Origin: Kiritimatiellales bacterium
Lineage (GTDB): Bacteria > Verrucomicrobiota > Kiritimatiellia > Kiritimatiellales > Pontiellaceae
Assembly: GCA_015486775.1 (NCBI GenBank)
Contig: WFRA01000212.1
Location: 1-6,156 of the forward strand
DNA: 6,156 bases
Reading direction: 5' to 3'
Shown: piece after piece, positions 1-5,915 of the stretch
Position numbering within the stretch: the first letter of the stretch is position 1
Layout of the letters: the number at the start of each line of letters is the position of its first letter
Made by a program: the position numbers and the translations under genes
The notes under the pieces: model-generated
The model's database searches: none
Seen by the model: only the letters and a program-made list of their open reading frames with translations
Told to the model about the DNA's origin: nothing

Positions 1-86
1 CATTTTTTCTTGCCACTTATCGTAGTGCCGAAATATCCGCAAACCATTCCTCCAACACCACATCTAGCTGATTTTAAACAACATCA

Positions 87-248
87 TTAGACATAAGATA
101 TATTATGCGACGTAGTAATTGTTGATTGAAATGTGGATAACTGTGGATAAATCAGATGGCCATTTTTTATCGTACCCGTCTTTCGGCCTGTTATCGCTTT
201 CAGAACCTCAAGATTGTCTTCAGAGATTTTTATTTGAATGGTTTTCAT
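87..248 (-). pseudogene. Truncated fifth member of the small VapB-like ORF series
   Basis: This 53-codon frame was read by hand on the minus strand, from ATG at 248-246 to TAA at 89-87. Its first 25 residues (MKTIQIKI..., then EVLKAITGRKTG) match the neighbouring 86-aa ORF at 14 of 25 positions. The similarity stops after KTG-T, near position 171, where intact relatives continue into a helix. What follows (IKNGHLIYPQ...) has no counterpart in the other copies and reads through two DnaA-box consensus sites, so it is probably not original coding sequence. No good ribosome binding site precedes the ATG. The simplest reading is a paralogue cut by a deletion or insertion and now non-functional. 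A short expressed peptide cannot be excluded. Confidence 0.5.
132..150 (-). promoter_or_regulatory. Tandem pair of consensus DnaA boxes
   Basis: The minus strand reads TTATCCACAGTTATCCACA, which is two perfect copies of the 9-bp DnaA-box consensus TTATNCACA separated by one base (plus-strand TGTGGATAA at 132-140 and 142-150). AT-rich sequence flanks them on the left (about 60-130). DnaA binds such boxes at origins and at some regulatory or DnaA-titrating sites. Only these two boxes were found in the window, and no dnaA, dnaN or rep gene is nearby, so binding is plausible but an origin is not shown. Confidence 0.45.
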
Positions 249-289
249 TTTATTAAGTCGCTTGATCCCTTGTTGAATGCTATTCGGTT

Positions 290-550
290 TTATTCCTCCG
301 CAAGGGAAAGAATCTCTGCGGTTGTCGAATGCTTCCCGCTTCGCACGTCCTCCAGCCGACTTTTCATCGGATTATCGCTTTGCTTGGTTTCGCACGCCAG
401 CCCGTGGCGCTTCAATGAAGTGACGGCCACATCTCCCTTGATAACAACTTCCACCGCCCAGCGAACCGCTGCCGCCCCGGTTTTTTGACCGGCAATGCTT
501 TTAATGACTTCGCAATCTCTGTCTTTCAGCTTTATCTTGATCGTTTTCAT
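290..550 (-). CDS. Small VapB-like (putative ribbon-helix-helix) protein, 86 aa
   Basis: The product begins MKTIKIKL, a short strand-like stretch. A helix-like segment (EVIKSIAGQKTG) and a second helix-like segment (AAAVRWAVEVVIKG, about residues 26-39) follow. The strand / helix / G-x-K-T / helix order is the pattern I know from VapB-type antitoxins of the MetJ/Arc ribbon-helix-helix fold. Residues 40-86 are extra relative to its neighbours: basic, then acidic, with no motif I recognise. It lies 44 bp after the upstream 58-aa ORF and before a truncated relative, all on one strand. The ATG has no obvious Shine-Dalgarno sequence, so expression may depend on the upstream genes. No toxin partner is visible. 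Function is unknown; DNA binding is an inference from the pattern. Confidence 0.6.
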   Translation of the reverse strand: MKTIKIKLKDRDCEVIKSIAGQKTGAAAVRWAVEVVIKGDVAVTSLKRHGLACETKQSDNPMKSRLEDVRSGKHSTTAEILSLAEE

Positions 551-594
551 AGCTTAATTTTATTTGTACGCACAATGCAAAGTACCCGCACCAA

Positions 595-771
595 CTACAA
601 ATCTTTCTTGGTTTGACATTTGATTTCTTTAAATATTTGGTCCAAATCAGAGTAAACGGCCGCTTTGTCGACCAATTGCTGCACGGTCTCTTTATATGTT
701 TTTGTTCCGAGGATACTTTTTACCTCTTCCAGAGATTCGCCTTCAATTGTAACGGTGTGCTTCGTTTTCAT
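595..771 (-). CDS. Small VapB-like (putative ribbon-helix-helix) protein, 58 aa
   Basis: The product runs from MKTKHTVTIEGESLEEVK through SILGTKTYKETVQQLVDKA to a charged C-terminus ending KKDL. The G-T-K-T-Y-K-E-x-V core is almost the same as in the next ORF upstream (G-K-K-T-Y-K-E-A-V), so the two are paralogues. Both look like the minimal ribbon-helix-helix part of VapB-type antitoxins. The ATG at 771-769 is preferred because AGGAAAG (778-784) sits six bases upstream and the product then aligns with its relatives at MKT. The frame also extends to an ATG at 849, giving 84 aa and overlapping the upstream stop as ATGA. That longer form would add 26 unrelated residues. No toxin gene lies beside it. 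Role unknown. Confidence 0.65.
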   Translation of the reverse strand: MKTKHTVTIEGESLEEVKSILGTKTYKETVQQLVDKAAVYSDLDQIFKEIKCQTKKDL

Positions 772-777
772 TTTTAG

Positions 778-784
778 CTTTCCT
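778..784 (-). promoter_or_regulatory. Ribosome binding site that decides the start of the 58-aa ORF
   Basis: The minus strand reads AGGAAAG followed by a six-base spacer and ATG at 771-769. The alternative upstream ATG at 849-847 overlaps the preceding stop codon and could be reached by translational coupling, but it has no comparable site and adds residues with no counterpart in the paralogues. Confidence 0.55.
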
Positions 785-845
785 GAAAAATCCACTTTTC
801 GTCGCCAGTCAGCATAATGTGCAACTATTTTACCCCTGACGGGTT

Positions 846-1019
846 TCATTCATGAACCTCCGCTTCTTGCAACTCAAGCAATTGCCTTCCCGCATCAACC
901 GCCAATGCTTTTGTTACAAGAAAGTTCACTGCTTCCTTGTATGTTTTCTTTCCGACGATTTTCTTCAGCTCGTCCGCCTTTTGCTTGGGGATCTCTACTC
1001 GGATAACTTTCTCTTTCAT
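846..1019 (-). CDS. Small VapB-like (putative ribbon-helix-helix) protein, 57 aa
   Basis: The product begins MKEKVIRVEIPKQKADELKK, continues IVGKKTYKEAVNFLVTKALAV and ends in an acidic tail (QEAEVHE). The alternating-hydrophobic start followed by a helix, G-K-K-T-Y-K-E-A-V and a second helix is the clearest VapB-like / ribbon-helix-helix pattern in this series. The start at 1019 is chosen because GAGG lies just before it, although the spacing is short, and because the product then aligns with its paralogues. An ATG at 1028 would add MRI and lies only two bases after the stop of the upstream ORF. The frame is open further upstream to 1169, but that part overlaps the preceding gene. No PIN-domain or other toxin is adjacent. 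A regulatory or antitoxin role is inference. Confidence 0.65.
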   Translation of the reverse strand: MKEKVIRVEIPKQKADELKKIVGKKTYKEAVNFLVTKALAVDAGRQLLELQEAEVHE

Positions 1020-1030
1020 GATCCTCATGG

Positions 1031-1216
1031 TCAGTATATGTAGCGAACGCCTTCCTCTTCGGCTTCCTGATACGCAAACTCCTTCTGGTTTGTCAGAAAA
1101 TCGAAGCATTCGTCCTCCGTTTTGCCTTGGAACGCAACCCTTCCCGTATCCTTCTCGCGAATTCGCCACCCGTCGTTCTGCTTTATGATTTGCACGGTTT
1201 TCATTTCGTATTTCAT
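1031..1216 (-). CDS. Hypothetical small protein, 61 aa, first gene of the minus-strand series
   Basis: The product starts MKYEMKTVQIIKQNDGWRI and has the character of a short beta-rich domain: a tryptophan-containing strand (DGWRIREKDTGRVAF), then a helix-like segment (KTEDECFDFLTNQKEFAYQE) and an acidic tail ending RYIY. It lacks the G-x-K-T motif of the downstream ORFs and is not an obvious paralogue, though it shares the MKTVQI-type opening. I do not recognise the family with confidence; a DUF2188-like fold is a weak possibility. The start at 1216 is backed by a strong purine-rich site (GGGGAGGGAG, 1217-1226) directly before it. Its stop is followed within 2-11 bases by the next start, so it probably leads a small operon. 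Confidence 0.6.
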   Translation of the reverse strand: MKYEMKTVQIIKQNDGWRIREKDTGRVAFQGKTEDECFDFLTNQKEFAYQEAEEEGVRYIY

Positions 1217-1274
1217 CTCCCTCCCCTACTCTTCTTACTGGGAAAAATCAAGTGTCGCTCTTTTGGGTTTGGTT

Positions 1275-1303
1275 ATTTTTTTAATTCGTGCGTCGGTCAT
1301 CAA
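1275..1303 (-). promoter_or_regulatory. Candidate promoter for the minus-strand small-gene series
   Basis: On the minus strand TTGATG (1303-1298) is followed after 17 bases by AAAAAT (1280-1275). This is a weak match to the sigma-70 consensus but lies in an AT-rich stretch about 60 bp before the first small ORF and just past the tracrRNA terminator. It is a candidate by position only. Apart from this, 1217-1370 shows no gene. Confidence 0.25.
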
Positions 1304-1370
1304 ACAGAATGAATGGGTAAAAAGGATAGGCATCCCGCCTGTCTATAGAAGCAGGAGAGGAATAGATAGT

Positions 1371-1404
1371 AAAAAAAGAAAAAGGCCGCCTTCTGGAGAC
1401 GGCC
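1371..1404 (-). terminator. Rho-independent terminator of the tracrRNA
   Basis: On the minus strand GGCCGTCT and AGGCGGCC pair into an 8-bp GC-rich stem (one G-U pair) around a five-base loop. TTTTTCTTTTTTT follows immediately (positions 1383-1371). It ends a transcript coming from the anti-repeat at about 1447-1475 and also separates the tracrRNA from the small minus-strand genes beyond it. The stem is also symmetrical on the plus strand, but no T-run follows there. Confidence 0.88.
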
Positions 1405-1475
1405 AAGGACACTCCGTAGAATGTCGCCCTCAGAACAAAGTTCTTTACTGGAACTTGTAGAGAATGGTGATAGTA
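1371..1475 (-). ncRNA. tracrRNA
   Basis: The RNA pairs with the CRISPR repeat so that RNase III and Cas9 can process and load crRNA. The plus strand at 1447-1475 resembles the reverse complement of the array repeat. CTTGTAGAGAAT (1454-1465) is identical, and over the 19 bases at 1447-1465 only two differ, both becoming G-U pairs in RNA. A three-base mismatch (1466-1468) then forms an internal loop, and a weaker match (GAT, AGTA) follows. After the anti-repeat come a 5-bp hairpin (AGAAC-UUU-GUUCU, 1444-1432), a 7-bp hairpin with a C(UACG)G tetraloop (1425-1408) and the terminator. This is the usual anti-repeat, nexus and terminal-hairpin order. The gene is antisense to and just upstream of cas9. 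The 5' end is uncertain: the best promoter would start it near 1463, leaving about 17 pairing bases. Confidence 0.88.
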
Positions 1476-1497
1476 TGTACGGACGCTGGAATTGCAA
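1470..1497 (-). promoter_or_regulatory. Candidate tracrRNA promoter
   Basis: The minus strand has TTGCAA (1497-1492), a 16-base spacer and TACTAT (1475-1470), each matching the sigma-70 hexamers at four of six positions. Initiation would fall near 1463, at the edge of the strongly paired anti-repeat. The element lies in the cas9 leader, so tracrRNA and cas9 transcription probably interfere or are coordinated. Confidence 0.45.
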
Positions 1498-1519
1498 GCA
1501 GGAAAACTGGGGAAGAAAG

Positions 1520-4500
1520 ATGACTGACGCAAAACGGAAACAGACAACCCTTGGACTGGATATTGGTACCAATTCAGTTGGGTGGGCGCTTATTGAAACC
1601 TCGGGTTCTTCCAATGGACGAATTGTCGAGATGGGGAGCCATGTCTTCCCGCTGGCAGTAGAAGGAGATGTCGAAAACGGGAAGTATGAGACCAAGAACT
1701 CCACTCGGCGGCTCAAGCGGTTGATGCGCCGCCAGAATGATCGCCGTAAACGACGGCTTAAACGGGTTCGATCTATTTTGCAGGAAGCGGGCCTATTGCC
1801 AAATAATAGCGATCTGGCTCAGGCCATCCTGACTATTGACCGCTCCTATCTCGCCGCAAATGGAGGGAGCAATATCCCAAAGGATGTGCTGGCCCATGTG
1901 GTTCCCTACGCCCTGCGGCGGGTTGCGCTGGATTATCCGCTGGAGCCGAAGCAACTGGGTCGGGCCTTGTACCATCTGGCGCAGCGCCGCGGATTCCTGA
2001 GCAACCGCAAGATTCAGCAGGACGATAACGAAGGCGTGGTCAAGGGTGGAATTTCCGAGCTTCGGAAGGAGATGGAACGAGCCGGAGCTCGGACGCTGGG
2101 CGAATACTTTTCCAGGCTCAACCTGGAAGAGCGGCGCATTCGGGGGCACTATACGCACCGCTCCATGTTCGAGGAGGAGTTTGAAAAGATCTGGGAGGTT
2201 CAGCGGCGGTTTCACCCGGATCTGCTAACGGAGGAACTGCGCAAGAAGCTCCACAACGCCCTTTTCTTCCAGCGACCACTAAAAAGCCAGAAAGACAAGA
2301 TCGGGAAATGCCCCTTCGAGAAAAAGGCGCGCCGCTGTCCCTGGTACCGGACGGAAGCGCAGCGGTTCCGCCTGCTGCAAACCGTAAACCACCTGCGGGT
2401 TGTCGCTCCCGATGGCTCCTCCGAGCCGCTGGCCGCCGAGCAGCGCCAAAGCCTGGTCGAGTTGCTGGAACAGCACGACGAAGTGACCTGCGCGGCGGCT
2501 CGCAAGCATCTGGGGCTTAAAAAGGGCTTCAAGTTCAGCATCGAAACCGATGGCGCGAAGAAACTGAAGGGCGACCGGACAACCGCCGCGATGAAGTCCA
2601 TTTTTGGCGATCGTTGGGAACGCTTTTCCGAATCCGAGCGGAACGCCATCCTGCACGACTGGGTCAGCATCGAGAAGGAAAAGACTCTGAAGCGCCGGGC
2701 CAGGGAGGTGTGGGGGCTGACGGACGAGCAGGCGGAGGAGTTTGCCAATCTTTCGCTGGAACCGGACTATGCAGGACTCTCCCTCAAGGCCATCCGGCGC
2801 ATCCTCCCCCATCTGGAGAAGGGGCTTTCCTACTCCGAGGCCATCGAGAAGGAGTACGATGCCTTTTCCGCGGCGGAAGAGGTTCTTGACCGGCTTCCCC
2901 CGGTTTCCCTTGCCATGAATGATCTGCGGAACCCGATTGTCGCCCGCTCGCTTACCTTTGTTCGCCGGGTGGTAAACGCCGTGGTTTCCAGATATGGGAA
3001 ACCCGACTGCATCCGCGTGGAGCTGGCCCGGGACATCAAGCAGCCCAAAAAGGAAAAGCTGCGGCGCACTCGGGAAATTACCGAGCGAACCAGGGAGCGC
3101 GAAAAAATCAGGGCGGAAATCATGAAGCGATACGATTCGCGGATGACCGACCCTTCGCGCGACGACATCCTGAAGGTGCAACTGGCCGAGGAGTGCGGGT
3201 GGATCTGCCCCTACACCGGGAAGTCGATCGGCTGGGAAGACCTGTTTGGCCCCCACCCCGCATTCGATATCGAGCACATCATCCCCTTCTCCATCAGCCT
3301 GGACGACTCCTTCCTGAACAAGACCCTTTGCCATCACCATGAAAACCGCCATGTGAAAGGTAATCGTTCGCCGTGGCAGGCCTACCACGGCGATCCGGAA
3401 AAATACGAGGAGATCCTTGGGCGCGTCCGCCACTTCAAGGGGCGGGCGGCCAAGGAAAAGCTCCGACGCTTCGAGCTGGAAGACCTATCCGAATTCGAGG
3501 ACTTTACGGAACGCCACCTCAACGACACCCGCTACGCCAGCAAGCTGGCGATGGAATACCTCTCCCTGCTCTATGGCGGGCTTTACGATGCCGGCGGCAA
3601 ACGCCGCATCCAGGCGGTGGCCGGACCCATCACCGCCAAGGTTCGGCGGTGGTACAGCATGACCGGCCTGCTGGGGGCCGGCGAAAAAACGCGCGACGAC
3701 CACCGCCACCACGCCATTGACGCGGTGGCAATTGCCCTGACCTCTCCGGGTGCCATCGAGTTGCTATCCCGCGCCTCCGCGCAAATGAAGGATCCCGCCC
3801 GTCTGGCGTTTGGCGAGAGGGCCGAGCCTTGGGGGAACTTTATTCCAGAACTCAAGTCGCGCCTTGCCGCCATCCGCACCGTCCACCACCAAAGCCGAAA
3901 GGTGCGCGGCCAGCTCCACGAAGACACCCTCTATTCCCCGCAGGAAAATGGAACTGTATACGCGAAAAAACCGCTGAAGAATATGAACCTGGGAGAAACA
4001 GAACGCATTGTCGATGGTGCCGTTCGGGCCGCCGTGCTGCAAAAGCTCGCGAAGCTGGGCGAAAAGAATCCCGCCAAAGCATTCGCAAAAGAGGAAAACC
4101 TTCCCCGCCTCAAAAACGGGCATGTGGTCAAAAGCGCCCGCTTCGTTGCCCGCGTTAAAAATGCAACACTCATTGATGCCCCACCCCACCAGCGTGCGGT
4201 TGTCGCGGGAAACAACCACCACATGGAGATCGTAGCCACCCTTGACGAGCTGGGCAATGAGGTCAAATGGGAGGGTGTTGTCGTCTCCATGCTCGAAGCC
4301 TACGAGCGCCGACGCGCCTGCCTCAAGGCAGGGAAGCCTGTCCAGGTCGTCCAGCGCGACCACGGTCCCGGAAAGCGATACAAGTTTACCCTCCACTGCG
4401 GCGACTTTATCGAGGTGGACATGCCCGACGGAAAACGGGAAATCTTTGTGGTCAGGGTTCTAGCCCAAACAAAGGAAATCGCCTCGGCTCCACTTAACGA

Positions 4501-4630
4501 TGCGCGAAAAAAAAGTGACATGCAAAAAGCCAAGGCATGGTTGCGACTAATACCCGGATCCCTGAAATCGCGTAATGCCCGCAAGGTGGTGTTGACCCCC
4601 TTTGGGGAGGTTCGCAGCGCCAATGACTAA
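1520..4630 (+). CDS. cas9: Cas9, type II-C CRISPR RNA-guided endonuclease (1036 aa)
   Basis: Cas9 uses a crRNA-tracrRNA duplex to find and cut double-stranded DNA. From ATG 1520 the domains are: RuvC-I with LGLDIGTNSVGWAL (D14); arginine-rich bridge helix about 61-93; alpha-helical recognition lobe to about 450; RuvC-II with IRVELAR (E501); HNH with FDIEHIIPFS and ENRHVKGN (H586, N609); RuvC-III with RHHAIDAVAIAL (H731, D734); and a C-terminal PAM-interacting region from about 800. All nuclease residues expected from SpCas9 and NmeCas9 are present, so it should be active. The HNH pair is E-H rather than the common D-H. Length fits II-C enzymes (about 980-1090 aa). The frame is open from 1421, but that part runs through the tracrRNA anti-repeat. 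The 1520 ATG has GGGGAAG just upstream and puts the RuvC motif close to the N-terminus, as in relatives. The PAM cannot be read from sequence. Confidence 0.97.
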   Translation: MTDAKRKQTTLGLDIGTNSVGWALIETSGSSNGRIVEMGSHVFPLAVEGDVENGKYETKNSTRRLKRLMRRQNDRRKRRLKRVRSILQEAGLLPNNSDLAQAILTIDRSYLAANGGSNIPKDVLAHVVPYALRRVALDYPLEPKQLGRALYHLAQRRGFLSNRKIQQDDNEGVVKGGISELRKEMERAGARTLGEYFSRLNLEERRIRGHYTHRSMFEEEFEKIWEVQRRFHPDLLTEELRKKLHNALFFQRPLKSQKDKIGKCPFEKKARRCPWYRTEAQRFRLLQTVNHLRVVAPDGSSEPLAAEQRQSLVELLEQHDEVTCAAARKHLGLKKGFKFSIETDGAKKLKGDRTTAAMKSIFGDRWERFSESERNAILHDWVSIEKEKTLKRRAREVWGLTDEQAEEFANLSLEPDYAGLSLKAIRRILPHLEKGLSYSEAIEKEYDAFSAAEEVLDRLPPVSLAMNDLRNPIVARSLTFVRRVVNAVVSRYGKPDCIRVELARDIKQPKKEKLRRTREITERTREREKIRAEIMKRYDSRMTDPSRDDILKVQLAEECGWICPYTGKSIGWEDLFGPHPAFDIEHIIPFSISLDDSFLNKTLCHHHENRHVKGNRSPWQAYHGDPEKYEEILGRVRHFKGRAAKEKLRRFELEDLSEFEDFTERHLNDTRYASKLAMEYLSLLYGGLYDAGGKRRIQAVAGPITAKVRRWYSMTGLLGAGEKTRDDHRHHAIDAVAIALTSPGAIELLSRASAQMKDPARLAFGERAEPWGNFIPELKSRLAAIRTVHHQSRKVRGQLHEDTLYSPQENGTVYAKKPLKNMNLGETERIVDGAVRAAVLQKLAKLGEKNPAKAFAKEENLPRLKNGHVVKSARFVARVKNATLIDAPPHQRAVVAGNNHHMEIVATLDELGNEVKWEGVVVSMLEAYERRRACLKAGKPVQVVQRDHGPGKRYKFTLHCGDFIEVDMPDGKREIFVVRVLAQTKEIASAPLNDARKKSDMQKAKAWLRLIPGSLKSRNARKVVLTPFGEVRSAND

Positions 4631-5516
4631 CCGGATCATAGAGGTGAGCGAGCGGGCCGCTGCGCTGCGCGTCGCCAACCACCTGCTGGAGGTGGCGATG
4701 GCCGACGGAAGCAAGGTAACTGTCCAGCCCGAAGAGATCGCCGTTTTGCTGCTGGCCAACCCCCGACTGCGACTCTCCCAGTCCGTGCTTTCGACCGTCA
4801 CGGAAGCGGGGGGCTTCGTGGTCGTGGTCAACAAACGCTATCTTCCGGCCGGGTTGCTGCTCCCCCTGGAACCCCACTCCACCCACGCGGAGATCCTGCG
4901 GGCGCAGGTTGCCGCGAAGCGCCCGCTGAAAAAGCGGCTGTGGCAACAGGTTGTCCGGCAAAAGATCCGGGCGCAGGCCGGCGTGCTGGAGCAACTGTAC
5001 AAGGAGGATTTTGGATTGAGGGAACTATCCGATCAGGTTCGCTCCGGCGATCCGGACAACCTGGAGGCCCGCGCCGCGCGGATCTATTGGAGCCACCTCT
5101 TCGGTGAAAACAAATTTTCCCGCAACCGCGAAGCCGACGACGCCAACATCCTGCTCAACTATGGCTACACCGTTTTGCGGGCCGCCGTCGCTCGCGCGGT
5201 TTGCTCGGCCGGTCTGCTACCCTCCCTGGGGCTACACCACCACAACCGCTACGATGCCTTTTGCCTGGCGGACGACCTGATGGAGCCCTTCCGTCCGCTA
5301 ATCGATGCCGCCGTGGTGGAACTGGCTCCGGAATTCGATGCGGAAGCCGGCCTCTCTCCCCGCTTTAAACAACGTCTGATCGCCCCCGTTATGGGCGATG
5401 TGCAGACCGAGCGCGGAAACGAAAAGCTTTTCGCTCTGCTCTCCCGGATGGCCGCCTCGCTTGTCCGCTGCTTCCGGGGCGAAGCCGACCAGATGACTCT
5501 TCCAATCATTGAATGA
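4623..5516 (+). CDS. cas1: Cas1, CRISPR spacer integrase (297 aa)
   Basis: Cas1 forms a complex with Cas2 that inserts new spacers at the leader end of the array. The N-terminal beta domain (about 1-75) includes VQPEEIAVLLL and GFVVVVNKRYLP. The alpha-helical catalytic domain carries the metal ligands E148 (in NLEARAARIYW), H206 (in GLHHHNRYDAF) and D218 (in CLADDLMEPFRP), all intact. The length and the CLADDxMEPFRP block are very close to Neisseria-type II-C Cas1. ATG 4623 overlaps the cas9 stop by eight bases, with GGGGAGG at 4604-4610. A TTG at 4602 would add seven residues but would use that same site as coding sequence, so it is less likely. With no Csn2 or Cas4 encoded here, PAM selection during uptake probably relies on Cas9. 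Confidence 0.97.
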   Translation: MTNRIIEVSERAAALRVANHLLEVAMADGSKVTVQPEEIAVLLLANPRLRLSQSVLSTVTEAGGFVVVVNKRYLPAGLLLPLEPHSTHAEILRAQVAAKRPLKKRLWQQVVRQKIRAQAGVLEQLYKEDFGLRELSDQVRSGDPDNLEARAARIYWSHLFGENKFSRNREADDANILLNYGYTVLRAAVARAVCSAGLLPSLGLHHHNRYDAFCLADDLMEPFRPLIDAAVVELAPEFDAEAGLSPRFKQRLIAPVMGDVQTERGNEKLFALLSRMAASLVRCFRGEADQMTLPIIE

Positions 5517-5860
5517 AACAAACGGAACAAGCGGAATCGAGGGTGCAACGAATGTGGCTGTTCGCGATGTTTGACCTACCTGTAAAGACCAAGTCCGACC
5601 GGCGCAGCTATACCCGCTTCCGGCAGGCGCTGCTGGCCAATGGATTCATGATGATGCAGTTTTCAATCTATGTGCGCCCCTGCGAAAACCGCAAGCAGGC
5701 CGATACCTACACGCGCCGTATCCGGCGAATCCTCCCCCTCTCCGGCGGTCAGGTGCGCGTGATTTCCATCACGGACAAACAGTTTTCCGACATGGTCATC
5801 TACCAGGCCCACCGAAAAAAAGACCCGGAATCCGCTCCGGAGCAACTCTTGCTTCTCTAA
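5513..5860 (+). CDS. cas2: Cas2, CRISPR adaptation protein (115 aa)
   Basis: Cas2 is the small dimeric ferredoxin-fold partner that bridges two Cas1 dimers during spacer integration. The first strand and the conserved aspartate are seen in WLFAMFDLPV (D21). ARG-rich helix 1 follows (DRRSYTRFRQALLANGF), then the strand MMMQFSIYVRP, a second helix (ENRKQADTYTRRIRRILP) and the strand VRVISITDKQF. The C-terminal PEQLLLL parallels the ending of the Neisseria II-C Cas2. The ATG overlaps the cas1 stop as ATGA and has no clear Shine-Dalgarno site, so translation is probably coupled to cas1. A downstream ATG at 5552 (MWLFAMFDLP) would give a shorter protein that keeps the core and cannot be ruled out. 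It is the last cas gene before the array. Confidence 0.96.
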   Translation: MKQTEQAESRVQRMWLFAMFDLPVKTKSDRRSYTRFRQALLANGFMMMQFSIYVRPCENRKQADTYTRRIRRILPLSGGQVRVISITDKQFSDMVIYQAHRKKDPESAPEQLLLL

Positions 5861-5886
5861 TTTCCTCCGACGCACATATATAAACC

Positions 5887-5910
5887 ATTCATAGCCCGTA
5901 AGCTATGAGT
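5887..5910 (+). other. Nine-bp inverted repeat between cas2 and the array
   Basis: ATTCATAGC (5887-5895) and GCTATGAGT (5902-5910) form a hairpin with a six-base loop. As plus-strand RNA all nine positions pair, one as G-U; as minus-strand RNA the stem shortens to seven contiguous pairs. It sits 26 bp after the cas2 stop and 5 bp before the first repeat. No T-run follows on the plus strand, so it is not a standard intrinsic terminator. It could mark the 3' end of the cas mRNA or of the leftward pre-crRNA, or block read-through. The rest of 5861-5915 is short and AT-rich with no gene. Confidence 0.5.
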
Positions 5911-5915
5911 GGCGT

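Noticed and set aside
1..86. Possible start of another minus-strand gene at the left edge (ATG near 63, open to position 1)
   Set aside because: Only about 21 codons are visible, without a good ribosome binding site or recognisable motif. The stretch 1-86 otherwise shows nothing.
156..488. Plus-strand open frame of 110 codons opposite the left-arm genes
   Set aside because: It is antisense to two members of the small paralogous series, whose similarity to each other shows that the minus strand is the coding one.
846..1169. 107-codon form of the third minus-strand ORF
   Set aside because: The first 47 codons overlap the 61-aa ORF in another frame, and paralogy places the start at 1019 (or 1028).
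290..1216. Integron cassette array as an explanation for the tandem small ORFs
   Set aside because: I looked between the ORFs for attC-type inverted core sites and found no convincing pair. The first genes also abut or overlap, leaving no room for attC sites.
1421..1519. N-terminal extension of cas9 by 33 residues (start at 1421, or 1475)
   Set aside because: This stretch is explained by the tracrRNA anti-repeat, nexus and cas9 leader. The ATG at 1520 has a ribosome binding site and gives the N-terminus normal for Cas9.
1300..1716. Minus-strand open frame of 138 codons spanning the cas9 start
   Set aside because: It runs straight through the tracrRNA hairpins and terminator, and its composition (rich in S, F, P) looks like noise.
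2279..3433. Long open frame of 384 codons on the minus strand inside cas9
   Set aside because: It is a GC-rich shadow of cas9. The plus-strand frame carries all the nuclease motifs, while this one shows none and lies entirely within it.
5861..5915. CRISPR leader between cas2 and the first repeat
   Set aside because: The anti-repeat and the repeat-end -10 box indicate leftward transcription, which puts the leader at the other end. The gap is also short.
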